Below are positions 38,682-46,857 of a DNA stretch of 64,000 nucleotides, one piece after another. Source of the stretch: Plantibacter flavus (GTDB lineage Bacteria; Actinomycetota; Actinomycetes; Actinomycetales; Microbacteriaceae); the NCBI RefSeq assembly GCF_002024505.1, contig NZ_CP019402.1, forward strand, positions 4,030,001 to 4,094,000. Reading direction: 5' to 3'. The first letter of the stretch is position 1; every line of letters starts with the position of its first letter. The position numbers and the translations under genes were made by a program. Under the pieces are notes generated by a model. It searched no databases. It had not been told where the DNA came from and was given only the letters and a program-made list of their open reading frames with translations.

Positions 38682-40316
38682 ATGATCGACAAGGCCTCGA
38701 TACAGGACTTCCCGCCGATGACGGCATCGCTGCTGGCGGACAATTCCGGCGTGTTCCGCGTCGGCACCGCCGAGCAGTACCTGACCGCCACCGACGCGGG
38801 AACGGCCCGCCGCCAGCTCGTCGAACTGATGCAGGCGGAGGCCCGGAAGGCGGGTCGACCGATCCGTGTGACGGTGACCGACCCGACGAGCGTCACCGTG
38901 CTCCTCATCGGTGTCGACGGCGAACTGCAGGAGGAACCGCAGTCAGCAGCGCCCGCGCGCACCGCGCAGCGGGCCACGCCACCGCCCGCAGCCGCGCAAC
39001 GAGTGCCGCTCATCCAGGCGCCACCGCCCACGCCCTCCCAGCCGACACCCGCACGCCCGACCCCTGTTCAACCGCAGACACCGCCCCGCGCCGCACCCGC
39101 CCAGCCGTCGACACCTGCGCCGGTTTCGGCGCAGCCCGCGCCGCCGGTCTCCGCCAATCCGCAGTCGACCACGACGCCGCAGCCCGTCCCGCCACAGCGC
39201 CCGACCGTGCAGCAACCCGCGTTCGACACACCGCCGTTCCAGCCGATCTCGAACCAGCCGAACGCGCAGCAGGCGCCCGTACCCGCGCAGCGCGCGGTCC
39301 CGGCACAGCAGTCGGTGCAGGCGCCGCCGTCCGCGCCCGCGCAGCAGCAGCCCCCGGTTCCGCAGCAGCAGCAGGCTCCCGGCCAGCCGGCCGCCCCGGC
39401 TCGCCGCGATCTGCGCGATGCACCCTCGTTCCTCGCGCCGCCCACGATCGGCCCGGCGCAGCACGGGCTCGCCGGCCTGCTCAACAAGCTCGGCTTCTCG
39501 GTGCCGCCGTCGGCGACCGAGCGGGCCGAGCGTGACGACGTCCACGCCGTGTCACGCCACTTCCCGAGGCGTCGCACCATCTCCGTCGCGAATCAGAAGG
39601 GCGGCGCCAACAAGACGCCGACCGTCGTCAACCTGTCTTCCGTCTTCGCCCGGTACGGCGGTGGCGGTGTCGCGGCCTGGGACAACAACGAGACCATGGG
39701 CACGCTCGGCTGGCGGACCGAGCAGGGCGGCCACGATTCGACCGTCCTCGACCTGCTCGCCGCGGCGGGCGACCTCCTCTCCCCCGGCGCCGAGCGAGCC
39801 GACCTGTCGCGGTTCGTCCACCACCAGCCCGGCGACAAGTACGAGGTCCTGCGATCCGCGGCCGACGGCGAGCACGTGGTGACCGCCGACGAGGTCGACC
39901 TCGTCCATCGCGTCCTCGCGAAGTACTACCGCCTGATCGTCATGGACTCCGGTAACTCGGCCGGAGCACCCAACTGGCGGCGCATGGTGGAGCTGACCGA
40001 TCAGCTCGTCATCCCGACCACGACCGTCGAGGACAAGAAGGAGGGCGCGCGACTCACCCTCACCGCCGTCAGCCGGGTGAGCGAGCGCGGTGCCGAGCTC
40101 GCGCGCAACGCCGTCGTCATCGTCTCCGAGGCCGAGGCGAAGGACACGTCGATCGCCAACGCCTACGCCGAGGACTTCCGTCCCTACGTGCGCGACGTCG
40201 TCGTCGTGCCCTTCGATCCCGCGTTGAAGAACGGCGTCATCCGTCACGACGCCCTGCGATCGAGCACGCAGCGGGCGTGGCTCGCAGCGGCTGCCGCGGT
40301 GTCCCGCGGACTCTGA
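38682..40316 (+). CDS. ParA/MinD-like ATPase with proline-rich linker (EspI-like)
   Basis: A 544-residue protein. Residues 1-90 form a small alpha/beta domain (IQDFPPMTASLLADNSGVFR). Residues 90-245 are a Pro/Ala/Gln-rich disordered linker with runs such as QQQPPVPQQQQ. Residues 290-544 are a ParA-type ATPase. Its P-loop reads NQKGGANKTPT in place of KGGxGK(T/S)T: the signature and second lysines are kept, but Gly is replaced by Asn. It continues with VAAWDNNETMGTLGWRTE and LIVMDSGNSAG (Walker B-like). The architecture resembles mycobacterial EspI and other actinobacterial ParA-like proteins. GAAGGAG precedes ATG. No parB or ESX genes adjoin; function unknown. Confidence 0.8.
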   Translation: MIDKASIQDFPPMTASLLADNSGVFRVGTAEQYLTATDAGTARRQLVELMQAEARKAGRPIRVTVTDPTSVTVLLIGVDGELQEEPQSAAPARTAQRATPPPAAAQRVPLIQAPPPTPSQPTPARPTPVQPQTPPRAAPAQPSTPAPVSAQPAPPVSANPQSTTTPQPVPPQRPTVQQPAFDTPPFQPISNQPNAQQAPVPAQRAVPAQQSVQAPPSAPAQQQPPVPQQQQAPGQPAAPARRDLRDAPSFLAPPTIGPAQHGLAGLLNKLGFSVPPSATERAERDDVHAVSRHFPRRRTISVANQKGGANKTPTVVNLSSVFARYGGGGVAAWDNNETMGTLGWRTEQGGHDSTVLDLLAAAGDLLSPGAERADLSRFVHHQPGDKYEVLRSAADGEHVVTADEVDLVHRVLAKYYRLIVMDSGNSAGAPNWRRMVELTDQLVIPTTTVEDKKEGARLTLTAVSRVSERGAELARNAVVIVSEAEAKDTSIANAYAEDFRPYVRDVVVVPFDPALKNGVIRHDALRSSTQRAWLAAAAAVSRGL

Positions 40317-40353
40317 CCGGCACGGGCGCTGGTCGTCGACCGGTCCACGTCGA

Positions 40354-40680
40354 TCATCCTCGGGCGTGCTGCACGATCGCGGTCAGGGCGTCGAGGTAGG
40401 ACTCGAAGGCGACTCGCCCCTCCGCCGTGAGTGCGATGCGACGGCCACGGCGGTCCGTGTCACTCTTCCCGATCTCGATCACCCCGGCGTCTGCGAGCGC
40501 CGAGAGGTGCTTCGAGAGGGCCGACTTGCTGACACCGGTGATGCGCAGGAGCGAGGCGAAGTCGGCGTACTCGGCGGGAGCGAGCGCGGACAGTAGCGCG
40601 AGGCGTGCGGGCTCGTGGAAGAGCGGGTTCAGCGCGGGACGGGTGACGGCGGCCTCGGTCGCCGCATCGTCATCACGCAT
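40354..40680 (-). CDS. Winged-helix transcriptional regulator (HTH_27/MarR-like)
   Basis: A 108-residue regulator with a single winged helix: LNPLFHEPARLALLSALAPA, recognition helix in ITGVSKSALSKHLSALADAG, and the wing GRRIALTAEGRVAFESYL. Such proteins usually repress a neighbouring membrane protein gene. Here it overlaps the end of the membrane protein gene by 8 bases. It probably acts on the direct repeats at 41131-41177 upstream of that gene. Confidence 0.87.
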   Translation of the reverse strand: MRDDDAATEAAVTRPALNPLFHEPARLALLSALAPAEYADFASLLRITGVSKSALSKHLSALADAGVIEIGKSDTDRRGRRIALTAEGRVAFESYLDALTAIVQHARG

Positions 40681-41116
40681 CGCCGGTCCGCGGCCGCCCG
40701 CCGACGGATGGACCGCCGGACGCGAGGCGGATGAGCGCCGGCAAGCAGGCTGCGAAGACCAACATGGCTGCGGCGAGCGCCGAGACGGTGTTCGGGGCCA
40801 CGAGGTCTGCGGACCGCGCGGCCCACTGGACGAGGACGTACACGGCCGCGACGGCGACACCACTCATCGTGAGGAGCAGTGTGCCGACGCGATCCGACCA
40901 GTCGAGGCGCAGCTTGAGCGGTCGACTGACGGACAACGCCACGAATCCCAGGGAGACCAGGCCGAGGAGCCACAGCATGTCGAGGTCGACGACCACCCCG
41001 AGAGCGATGACGAGCGCCGCGGTGATGACCGCCGTGCCGAGGGCTCCCTGCCGGGCAGCGCTGCGGGAGGCGTCTCGTGCGGCGTTCAAACGATCCTGCG
41101 CGTCGCCGTGGTTCAT
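40673..41116 (-). CDS. Four-helix membrane protein, co-transcribed with a regulator
   Basis: A 147-residue protein with about four membrane helices (ALGTAVITAALVIALGVVV, MLWLLGLVSLGFVALSV, VGTLLLTMSGVAVAAVYVLV, LAAAMLVFAACLPALIRLA). No known family is recognised. GGAGG precedes ATG by 6 bases. It is the first gene of a two-gene operon whose second gene encodes a winged-helix regulator; two 21-base direct repeats lie just upstream. Confidence 0.8.
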   Translation of the reverse strand: MNHGDAQDRLNAARDASRSAARQGALGTAVITAALVIALGVVVDLDMLWLLGLVSLGFVALSVSRPLKLRLDWSDRVGTLLLTMSGVAVAAVYVLVQWAARSADLVAPNTVSALAAAMLVFAACLPALIRLASGGPSVGGRPRTGDA

Positions 41117-41130
41117 GATGGACCTCCAGT

Positions 41131-41177
41131 CGTTGCGTCTGAAGAAACTATCAGATCGTTGCCTGAAGCGAAACTAT
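41131..41177 (-). promoter_or_regulatory. Two direct repeats upstream of the membrane protein-regulator operon
   Basis: The segments 41131-41151 and 41157-41177 both read CGTTGC-(GT)CTGAAG-(CG)AAACTAT on the plus strand, differing by small internal shifts, with a 26-base period. They sit 15-60 bases before the start codon and are candidate operators for the winged-helix protein. Confidence 0.55.
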
Positions 41178-41226
41178 TTGGTCGACGGTGCCTCAGTTCC
41201 TCCGGTGTCCAGCTCGCCGCGCAGGT

Positions 41227-41541
41227 CTAGACGGCGAGCGACACCTGCCGACCGAGCGCTTCGATCGCAGCCTCGTCGCGCTGGTAATGCGACCACTGGC
41301 CGATCCGGGTGCACGTCACGAGGCCGGCGCGCTGGAGCGTGGCCATGAACTGCGAGGCGGTCGACTGCGACACCTCAGCCCTCGCCTGGATGTGCTTGAG
41401 GCACACGCCGACCTCGGCCGCCGGCTGATCCTGCGGCGGGAACGACTCCGGATCCTTCAACCACCCCAGGATCGCGAGGCGAGTCGGATGTCCGAGCGCC
41501 TTGAAGATCGCCACCAGGTCCAACTCGCCAGCGCTCGTCAT
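41227..41541 (-). CDS. ArsR-family transcriptional regulator
   Basis: A 104-residue winged-helix regulator: LVAIFKALGHPTRLAILGWL, recognition helix in AEVSQSTASQFMATLQRAGL, and wing TCTRIGQWSHYQRDE. A single Cys (VGVCLKHIQ) precedes the recognition region; no clear CxC metal site is seen. It is therefore a non-metal ArsR type. It is divergent from the NAD-dependent SDR gene; two near-identical 17-base motifs between them are probable operators. Confidence 0.9.
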   Translation of the reverse strand: MTSAGELDLVAIFKALGHPTRLAILGWLKDPESFPPQDQPAAEVGVCLKHIQARAEVSQSTASQFMATLQRAGLVTCTRIGQWSHYQRDEAAIEALGRQVSLAV

Positions 41542-41560
41542 ATCTCAACCATATCGCAAT

Positions 41561-41618
41561 ATCGCGATTCCACGATGTTGTGCAACACTATGGATCGGTA
41601 AATCGCGATCTAACGATG
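41561..41618. promoter_or_regulatory. Paired ATCGCGAT-N3-ACGATG motifs between ArsR and SDR genes
   Basis: ATCGCGATTCCACGATG (41561-41577) and ATCGCGATCTAACGATG (41602-41618) differ at three positions and are 41 bases apart, about four helical turns. They are likely ArsR operators. The second ends just before the SDR ribosome site. Confidence 0.55.
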
Positions 41619-41626
41619 GAGATGTC

Positions 41627-42676
41627 ATGACGCAGCACACAGCACTGGTGGTCGGCGCCCGCGGGGTGATCGGCGGGAACCTGATCACCCACCTCGAGGG
41701 GCTCGGCTGGGACGTGGTCGGGTTGTCCCGCCGCGGCGGCACCGACCGGGGATCCGTCAGGCACCTCGCGGTGGACCTGCTCGACCGCGACGCGACCATC
41801 CGCCGGTTGCGGGGCCTGTCCGAGATCACACACATCTTCTACGCCGCGTACCAGGACCGCCCCAGCTGGGCAGAGCTCGTCGCGCCGAACCTCGCGATGC
41901 TCACCAACGTCGTCGACGCCGTCGAACCTGTCGCGCCGGGCCTCGAACACATCAGCCTGGTGCAGGGCTACAAGGTCTACGGCGCACACCTGGGGCCTTT
42001 CGCCACACCGGCGAAGGAGTCCGACCCGCCGCACATGCCACCGGAGTTCAACGTCGACCAGCAGCAGTTCCTCGAGCGCCGCCGGGTCGGGGCCAGCTGG
42101 TCATGGTCGGCGTTGCGGCCGTCGGTCGTGGCCGGGATCGGCCTCGGCAACCCGATGAACCTGGCGATGGTCATCGCCGTCTACGCCTCCATGAGCAAGG
42201 AGCTCGGCATCCCGCTGCGCTTCCCCGGCAAGCCCGGCGCCTACACGACCCTGATCGAGATGACGGACGCCGACCTCCTCGCGAAGGCCACGGTGTGGGC
42301 GGCGACCACGGAGCACGCCCGCAACGAGGCGTTCAACATCACGAACGGCGACCTGTTCCGGTGGTCGTCGATGTGGCCGAAGATCGCCGCCTTCTTCGAC
42401 CTCGACGTCGCGCCGCCACTCGAGATGAGCCTCTCCGAGGTGATGGCCGACAAGGAGGCCCTGTGGAACGCGATGGTCGAGCGGCACGGCCTCGCGCCCA
42501 CCAGCTACGCAGCAGTGTCGTCGTGGGCGTTCGGCGACTTCGTCTTCGCGTGGGACTACGACGTCATCGCCGACACCTCGAAGTCCCGCCGGGCCGGGTT
42601 CCACGAGTACGTCGAGACCGAGGCGATGTTCCTCCGCATCTTCCAGGACCTGCGGGAGCAGCGACTGATCCCGTAA
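41627..42676 (+). CDS. Atypical SDR oxidoreductase (PRISE-like, progesterone 5-beta-reductase type)
   Basis: A 349-residue protein with an N-terminal NAD(P) motif (ALVVGARGVIGGNLITHLEG). It also has GLEHISLVQGYKVYGAHLG, with the Lys/Tyr pair typical of plant-like iridoid synthase/progesterone reductase homologues, and SWSALRPSVVAGIGLGNPMN. It would reduce enone-type carbonyl compounds; the true substrate is unknown. ATG at 41627 follows GGAG. It is divergent from, and probably controlled by, the ArsR regulator. Confidence 0.87.
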   Translation: MTQHTALVVGARGVIGGNLITHLEGLGWDVVGLSRRGGTDRGSVRHLAVDLLDRDATIRRLRGLSEITHIFYAAYQDRPSWAELVAPNLAMLTNVVDAVEPVAPGLEHISLVQGYKVYGAHLGPFATPAKESDPPHMPPEFNVDQQQFLERRRVGASWSWSALRPSVVAGIGLGNPMNLAMVIAVYASMSKELGIPLRFPGKPGAYTTLIEMTDADLLAKATVWAATTEHARNEAFNITNGDLFRWSSMWPKIAAFFDLDVAPPLEMSLSEVMADKEALWNAMVERHGLAPTSYAAVSSWAFGDFVFAWDYDVIADTSKSRRAGFHEYVETEAMFLRIFQDLREQRLIP

Positions 42677-42734
42677 GCGTCGGAGCCCGGCCCGAACACC
42701 AGCCCACCGGTGAGCGGGACGGCGACGCCCTGCT

Positions 42735-42986
42735 TCATCGACGAATGCCGGCGGTAGCGCCGTGTTCCCGCTCGAACGTCTGCTGCGTCCGACGCGAAGC
42801 CGCTACCCGCCGGATGCCGAAGCACGCCCAGACGGTCCAGAACACCGCCATCGCCCAGCTGAGCGGGGCGCCTGCGGCTGCGAACCAGACGGAGCCGACC
42901 ACGAAGAGCAGACCGACCGTGATCATCGCCCAGCCGACGGTGCGCTCACGTTCGAAGGCGAGCCGTTGCTGCACGAGCGAGTCCAT
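42735..42986 (-). CDS. Small two-helix membrane protein
   Basis: An 83-residue protein: two helices (VGWAMITVGLLFVVGSVWFA, LSWAMAVFWTVWACFGI) between charged ends (ERERT, RRTQQTFEREHG). No family recognised. It lies 76 bases downstream of the SRPBCC gene on the same strand, possibly one transcript, and converges on the SDR gene. Confidence 0.7.
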   Translation of the reverse strand: MDSLVQQRLAFERERTVGWAMITVGLLFVVGSVWFAAAGAPLSWAMAVFWTVWACFGIRRVAASRRTQQTFEREHGATAGIRR

Positions 42987-43062
42987 GGGAGGACGCTATC
43001 GCGGGATCCGGAACGACGGCGCACGAACCGACGAGACCGCGGCCAGGTCAAACGGGCGCCGA

Positions 43063-43458
43063 TCACTCATGCCCGGTGAGCCGACGATCGAGGCGCTCGA
43101 GGTCCGCCTCGACCATGGCGACGTCCCGCGCGAACGCGTCGTCGTCCAGCTCGATCTGACGCACGGTGAAGACCACCTCGGCACCCTCCGGATGGGCCAG
43201 CACGCGGACCGGGTTCGTCACGACGGTCCCCGACGGCAGGGTCACATCGTGGTCGAGCACGCCGAAGCGGTTGCGCTCGACGAACCGGACCTCCACCCGA
43301 CCCATCGGCGACTCGACGAACAGCGAGTCACCCTCGCGGACCACCTCGGCCTGTGCGAGACCGGCCGCCCACCGCGGAAGGTTGTCGATGTCGGACGCGT
43401 AGTCGTAGACGGCTTCCGGCGAAGCGCCGATGACCCGGCTCACGTGGTGACTGCTCAT
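43063..43458 (-). CDS. SRPBCC (START-like) ligand-binding protein
   Basis: A 131-residue protein with the SRPBCC start pattern (HVSRVIGASPEAVYDYASDI, then DNLPRWAAGL). Beta strands follow, then a long C-terminal helix (DAFARDVAMVEADLERLDRR). The fold binds hydrophobic ligands. I chose ATG at 43458 (MSSHHVSRV); a start 11 codons upstream would add no recognisable sequence. Ligand unknown. Confidence 0.85.
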   Translation of the reverse strand: MSSHHVSRVIGASPEAVYDYASDIDNLPRWAAGLAQAEVVREGDSLFVESPMGRVEVRFVERNRFGVLDHDVTLPSGTVVTNPVRVLAHPEGAEVVFTVRQIELDDDAFARDVAMVEADLERLDRRLTGHE

Positions 43459-43499
43459 GACCGCATCCTGCCACCTCGGTGCGGAATCCATCGGCCACG

Positions 43500-43531
43500 T
43501 CCCGCCCGCGGATGATGCTCCGCGGGCGGGA
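43500..43531. repeat. Perfect 13-bp GC-rich inverted repeat between divergent genes
   Basis: Arms 43500-43512 and 43519-43531, loop TGATGC. It sits between the divergent SRPBCC and S41 peptidase genes, an odd place for a terminator. It may act as an operator or a transcription block. Confidence 0.6.
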
Positions 43532-43581
43532 TCGTCCTGCGGGCTGACGACTCGACCGTTGACGATCCGTAGCCTGGAGTC

Positions 43582-44652
43582 ATGCCCGGCAACACCCGCA
43601 GTCGCTCGTCATCTCCATCACCGTCCCCCATGGACCGGCGACGTCGGCGGCGCCGGCGTGGCCTCATCGCGGCCGCCGTCGCGGCATCATTCCTCGCGCT
43701 GGTGGTCGGCGGCGCCGTCGTCGCCGCGCCGCTCCTGCGGTCATACGGGATCTACCTCGTCCCGCCGTCGCCGCAGACGTACGCCGAGGTCGCACTGGAT
43801 GCGATGCGGCAGGGGATCGACGCGACACCGCACCACTACACGCAGGTGCGGGAGCGGGCTCTGGCCTCCGTCGCGGACGCCTCCGACTACGCCGACACCT
43901 ACGGGCCGCTCGAGGAGGCGGCGACCGAGTTGGGCGGTCCGCACACCACTTTCAACGATCCTGCGTCCGCGGCCGAACTGTTCGGCCCGTCGTCGGGATC
44001 GAAGGCGGAGAACGAACTGCCCACCGTCACGAGCGCTGACGGCGTGACGACCATCCGCCTCCCGACGCTCATCGGTGGCGGCTCCGGAACGGACTCCTTC
44101 GGCCAGCGGTACATCGATACGGCCGTCGAGGCGATCACCGCCGCCGCACCCGACACGTCGGCGTGGGTGGTCGACCTGCGGGACAACCACGGCGGCAACG
44201 TGTGGCCCATGCTGGCCGCCATGGCACCGCTACTCGATGACGGGACCGTCGAGACCTTCGAGTCCGTCGACGGGTCCACGGTGGTATCCGTGGACGGCGG
44301 GACCGTCTCCTCCGACGGCACACGACAGGGTGCGGCGACGACACCGCAGCCGAAGGTGCACGGGCCGATCGCCGTGGTCATCAACGGGATGACCGGTAGC
44401 TCTGCGGAGGCGGTCGCGATCGCCTTCATCGGGCAGTCGAACGTGCACGTGTTCGGACAGCCGAGCTACGGCTTCAGTACGGCGAATCAGCCGGTCCGCC
44501 TCTACGACGGCGCGGTCGTCAATCTGACCGTGGCCGTCGACGCCGACCGTACCGGCAAGCGCTACGGCGTCCCGATCGTGCCCGACACCCCCGTCGAGGA
44601 CGTCGCGCAGCTCCCCGCGGCAATCAGCACGTGGCTCGCCGATCGCGGGTGA
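43582..44652 (+). CDS. S41 family (C-terminal processing-type) peptidase, membrane-anchored
   Basis: A 356-residue protein. A Ser/Pro- and Arg-rich N-terminus (MDRRRRRRRRG) precedes one membrane helix (LIAAAVAASFLALVVGGAVV, about residues 28-50). The TSPc-like catalytic domain is outside: AWVVDLRDNHGGNVWPMLAA, and the nucleophile segment VINGMTGSSAEAVAIAFIG, then GQPSYGFST where family members carry the lysine region. No PDZ domain is evident. It would cleave peptides at the cell surface. The catalytic lysine is not obvious by eye, so activity is uncertain. Confidence 0.83.
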   Translation: MPGNTRSRSSSPSPSPMDRRRRRRRRGLIAAAVAASFLALVVGGAVVAAPLLRSYGIYLVPPSPQTYAEVALDAMRQGIDATPHHYTQVRERALASVADASDYADTYGPLEEAATELGGPHTTFNDPASAAELFGPSSGSKAENELPTVTSADGVTTIRLPTLIGGGSGTDSFGQRYIDTAVEAITAAAPDTSAWVVDLRDNHGGNVWPMLAAMAPLLDDGTVETFESVDGSTVVSVDGGTVSSDGTRQGAATTPQPKVHGPIAVVINGMTGSSAEAVAIAFIGQSNVHVFGQPSYGFSTANQPVRLYDGAVVNLTVAVDADRTGKRYGVPIVPDTPVEDVAQLPAAISTWLADRG

Positions 44653-44706
44653 TCTCGGGGGCGCCGTTCGTGTGACGACCGACCGGGGACGTGTTAGACA
44701 CGAGGC

Positions 44707-45150
44707 ATGACGCACTTCCCGATGACGCATGACCTCGGCCGGATCGACGTCGTGACGCTCGACGACACCGCCGCTCTCAGTCAGGACGTCGCACTCGACA
44801 TCGAGCAGGTGCAGGCGGCTTGGCCGGCGTTCGAGAACTCGTTCGACTCGCTGCAGGGCCGCAGGATGATGGGCCTGGTCTACGGAGGAAGTGACCGGTA
44901 CCGCATGGCGTCCGTGCGGCTGGACCGGGATGCCGACAACCCGCTCGGCCTGGATGAGACCGTGATCCCCGGCGGCGACTATCTCCGGCTGCGTCTTCGC
45001 GGCGAGCCGCCCGGCGTCTACGCCCGGATCGGCGACGCCTTCGACGTGCTCTTCGACCTCGCCGATCACGAGGAGAGCCGTCCCCACATCGAGCATTACC
45101 GGCGCGAGGGCGAGGTCGACTGCCTCGTTCCGATCAGGTCGCCGCGCTGA
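44707..45150 (+). CDS. Hypothetical protein, possibly GyrI-like ligand-binding fold
   Basis: A 147-residue soluble protein (TLDDTAALSQDVALDIEQVQ, MGLVYGGSDRYRMASVRLDR, IPGGDYLRLRLRGEPPGVYA). The alternation of strands and the ending resemble GyrI/effector-binding domains, but I cannot confirm the family. It lies alone between the S41 peptidase and a convergent NUDIX-like gene. No membrane or signal segment. Confidence 0.65.
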   Translation: MTHFPMTHDLGRIDVVTLDDTAALSQDVALDIEQVQAAWPAFENSFDSLQGRRMMGLVYGGSDRYRMASVRLDRDADNPLGLDETVIPGGDYLRLRLRGEPPGVYARIGDAFDVLFDLADHEESRPHIEHYRREGEVDCLVPIRSPR

Positions 45151-45159
45151 GCGGTCGAC

Positions 45160-45618
45160 TCAGCCCACCAAGGGGTACCAGTGTCGGTCGCGCAGATGAT
45201 GCTCGTCATCGTCGAGGTGCACCCACGTGCCGTCGGTCATCGGACTCGCGTCCGACGCCCACACACCGAAGTGGGCGACCGGCGCCGGCCAGTCGTATCC
45301 GTCGGCCAGTACCTCCACGACGTTGCGTACGGCGCCGATGAACTGCAGGCCCAGCTGCTCGCCGGTGATGCGCTGCGCCAGTTCGCGAACGGCAGCCGTG
45401 CCGTCGGCATCAGTGGATGCAGCCTCGAGCATCGGCAGATCGAGGCGAGCTGTGCCCTGCCTCGGCACGCAGAACACCCGGTCGGAGTCGCGCAGGAGCA
45501 GGCGCACGACCGACATCGGCCGGGGTGGCGTCGTCCGGCGGACGACCTCGGCCCGGCCTCCAGGAGGCAGCCACGGCGCGTCATGCGTCACGTGGACGAG
45601 CGTCTCGTCTTCGTTCAC
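45160..45618 (-). CDS. NUDIX hydrolase-like protein with degenerate Nudix box
   Basis: A 152-residue protein. The order of strands (SVVRLLLRDSDRVFCVPRQG) and the segment AAVRELAQRITGEQLG resemble a Nudix box in which the second catalytic Glu pair (REUXEE) is altered. Catalytic activity is therefore doubtful. I chose GTG at 45618 (VNEDETLVHVTHDAPWLPPG); an ATG at 45669 would add 17 residues and cannot be excluded. It converges on the preceding gene with a 9-base gap. Confidence 0.7.
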   Translation of the reverse strand: MNEDETLVHVTHDAPWLPPGGRAEVVRRTTPPRPMSVVRLLLRDSDRVFCVPRQGTARLDLPMLEAASTDADGTAAVRELAQRITGEQLGLQFIGAVRNVVEVLADGYDWPAPVAHFGVWASDASPMTDGTWVHLDDDEHHLRDRHWYPLVG

Positions 45619-45710
45619 GCCGCGAGCGTACCTGAACCGAGGGAGCGTGACCGGTCCCTGCCCACGCATCCTGAGCGGCGGTGTTCACGAGCCGTCCGGC
45701 GATCGTGTCC

Positions 45711-46094
45711 TCAGCGGAAGTCGCCCAGCTGGCGCTCGACGGGCACCGTGCCCTCGACGATCACGTCGCCGGTGTGCGCAGTCGTGACGGTCTCGATCAA
45801 GACGATCTCGACCTCCTCGTCGGCGATGGGATTGTGCTGCACGCCTCGCGGCACGACGAAGAACTGGCCCGGCGTGAGCACGACCTCCTCATCGTCGGGG
45901 AGCTGGATGCGGAGCGTGCCGGAGACGACGAGGAACATCTCGTCCTCGTTCGCGTGGTCGTGCCAGACCAACTGGCCGAGGAGCTTCGCGACCTTCACGT
46001 ATTGATCGTTGACCCGCCCGACCACTCGAGGCGTCCAATGGGCCTCGACCTGTCGGAGTTCGGCGGCGATGTCGATTCCGTGGAGAGCGTTCAT
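45711..46094 (-). CDS. Cupin-domain protein
   Basis: A 127-residue single-domain cupin. Motif 1 is HDHANEDEMFLVVSG (His, His, Glu metal ligands) and motif 2 PGQFFVVPRGVQHNP (final His). It should bind a divalent metal and act as a small dioxygenase, isomerase or sensor; substrate unknown. Conserved N-terminus (LRQVEAHWTPRVVGRVND) matches a common actinobacterial cupin group. Confidence 0.9.
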   Translation of the reverse strand: MNALHGIDIAAELRQVEAHWTPRVVGRVNDQYVKVAKLLGQLVWHDHANEDEMFLVVSGTLRIQLPDDEEVVLTPGQFFVVPRGVQHNPIADEEVEIVLIETVTTAHTGDVIVEGTVPVERQLGDFR

Positions 46095-46178
46095 GTGTCC
46101 ATCCTCTCCCGGCTGGAGTGCGCATGCGGACGTCCCTCATCAGCAGGGGCATCGAGCATGAGGGTTCTGGCGACGACG

Positions 46179-46736
46179 TCAGACGGGTCGGTACCGCATG
46201 GCGACCGCGCCCGAGCGGAACTCCCGGCGGTCCACGAGCTCGAGCTCGATGCGCTCGCGCAGCCCGGCGAGCAGGGTCGGGCCGCGTCCGGCGAGCACCG
46301 GCTGCACGAGGAACTCGTACTCGTCGATGAGTCCCAGGCCGGCCAGCGCGAGCGGCAGCGTCACCCCACCCACCCACGGGTCCTCGCCCGGTTCCTGCTT
46401 CAGCCGCCGGACCGCCTCCTCGAGGTCGCCACGGACCAGCTCCGCGTTCCAACCGACGTCACCCAACGTGCTCGAGACCACGTGCTTGTTCGCCCGGTCG
46501 ATGGTCTCCGCGAAGGGCACCTGCCACGGCTCGACCCAGTCCGGCCAGGTGCCGGAGGCAGGCCTCCGCCAGGCCGACTCCATCATCTCGTAGGTCACCC
46601 TGCCGAACAGGAGGGCGTCCGCCCGCGCCAGCTGCGCGGTCCAGTACCGCATCGACTCCTCGTCGGGTGGGAGCCCCGCCTCGTGATGACAGCACCCGTC
46701 GAGCGTCACGTTGATCGAGTATCGGAGTGGTCTCAT
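46179..46736 (-). CDS. Dihydrofolate reductase-family (RibD C-terminal-like) protein
   Basis: A 185-residue NADPH-binding reductase-like protein. It shows RYSINVTLDGCCHHEAGLPP, ALLFGRVTYEMMESAW, and the end motif GVTLPLALAGLGLIDEYEFL followed by PVLAGRGPTLL. This group of stand-alone RibD_C proteins is widespread and mostly uncharacterised. Start at 46736 (MRPLRYS) chosen because residues upstream lose the family pattern. It is divergent from the GNAT gene. Confidence 0.9.
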   Translation of the reverse strand: MRPLRYSINVTLDGCCHHEAGLPPDEESMRYWTAQLARADALLFGRVTYEMMESAWRRPASGTWPDWVEPWQVPFAETIDRANKHVVSSTLGDVGWNAELVRGDLEEAVRRLKQEPGEDPWVGGVTLPLALAGLGLIDEYEFLVQPVLAGRGPTLLAGLRERIELELVDRREFRSGAVAMRYRPV

Positions 46737-46857
46737 CGCACTGCGCTCCCTCACGGATCGACGGCCTCCCGACGCTGGGAACCCGTCTGGCCAGCGAACC
46801 ACGTCGCTGATCGGATGTCGATCACAGGTGTCTCGTCGCCCTGCCAGACTGGCGTCG

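Noticed and set aside
38920..39400. Tandem DNA repeat in the proline-rich linker of the ParA-like gene
   Set aside because: Codons vary and there is no fixed unit; it is amino-acid bias, not a DNA repeat array.
38943..39580. Gly/Arg/Cys-rich minus-strand frames opposite the proline-rich linker
   Set aside because: Low-complexity antisense of the repeat-like Pro/Gln codons.
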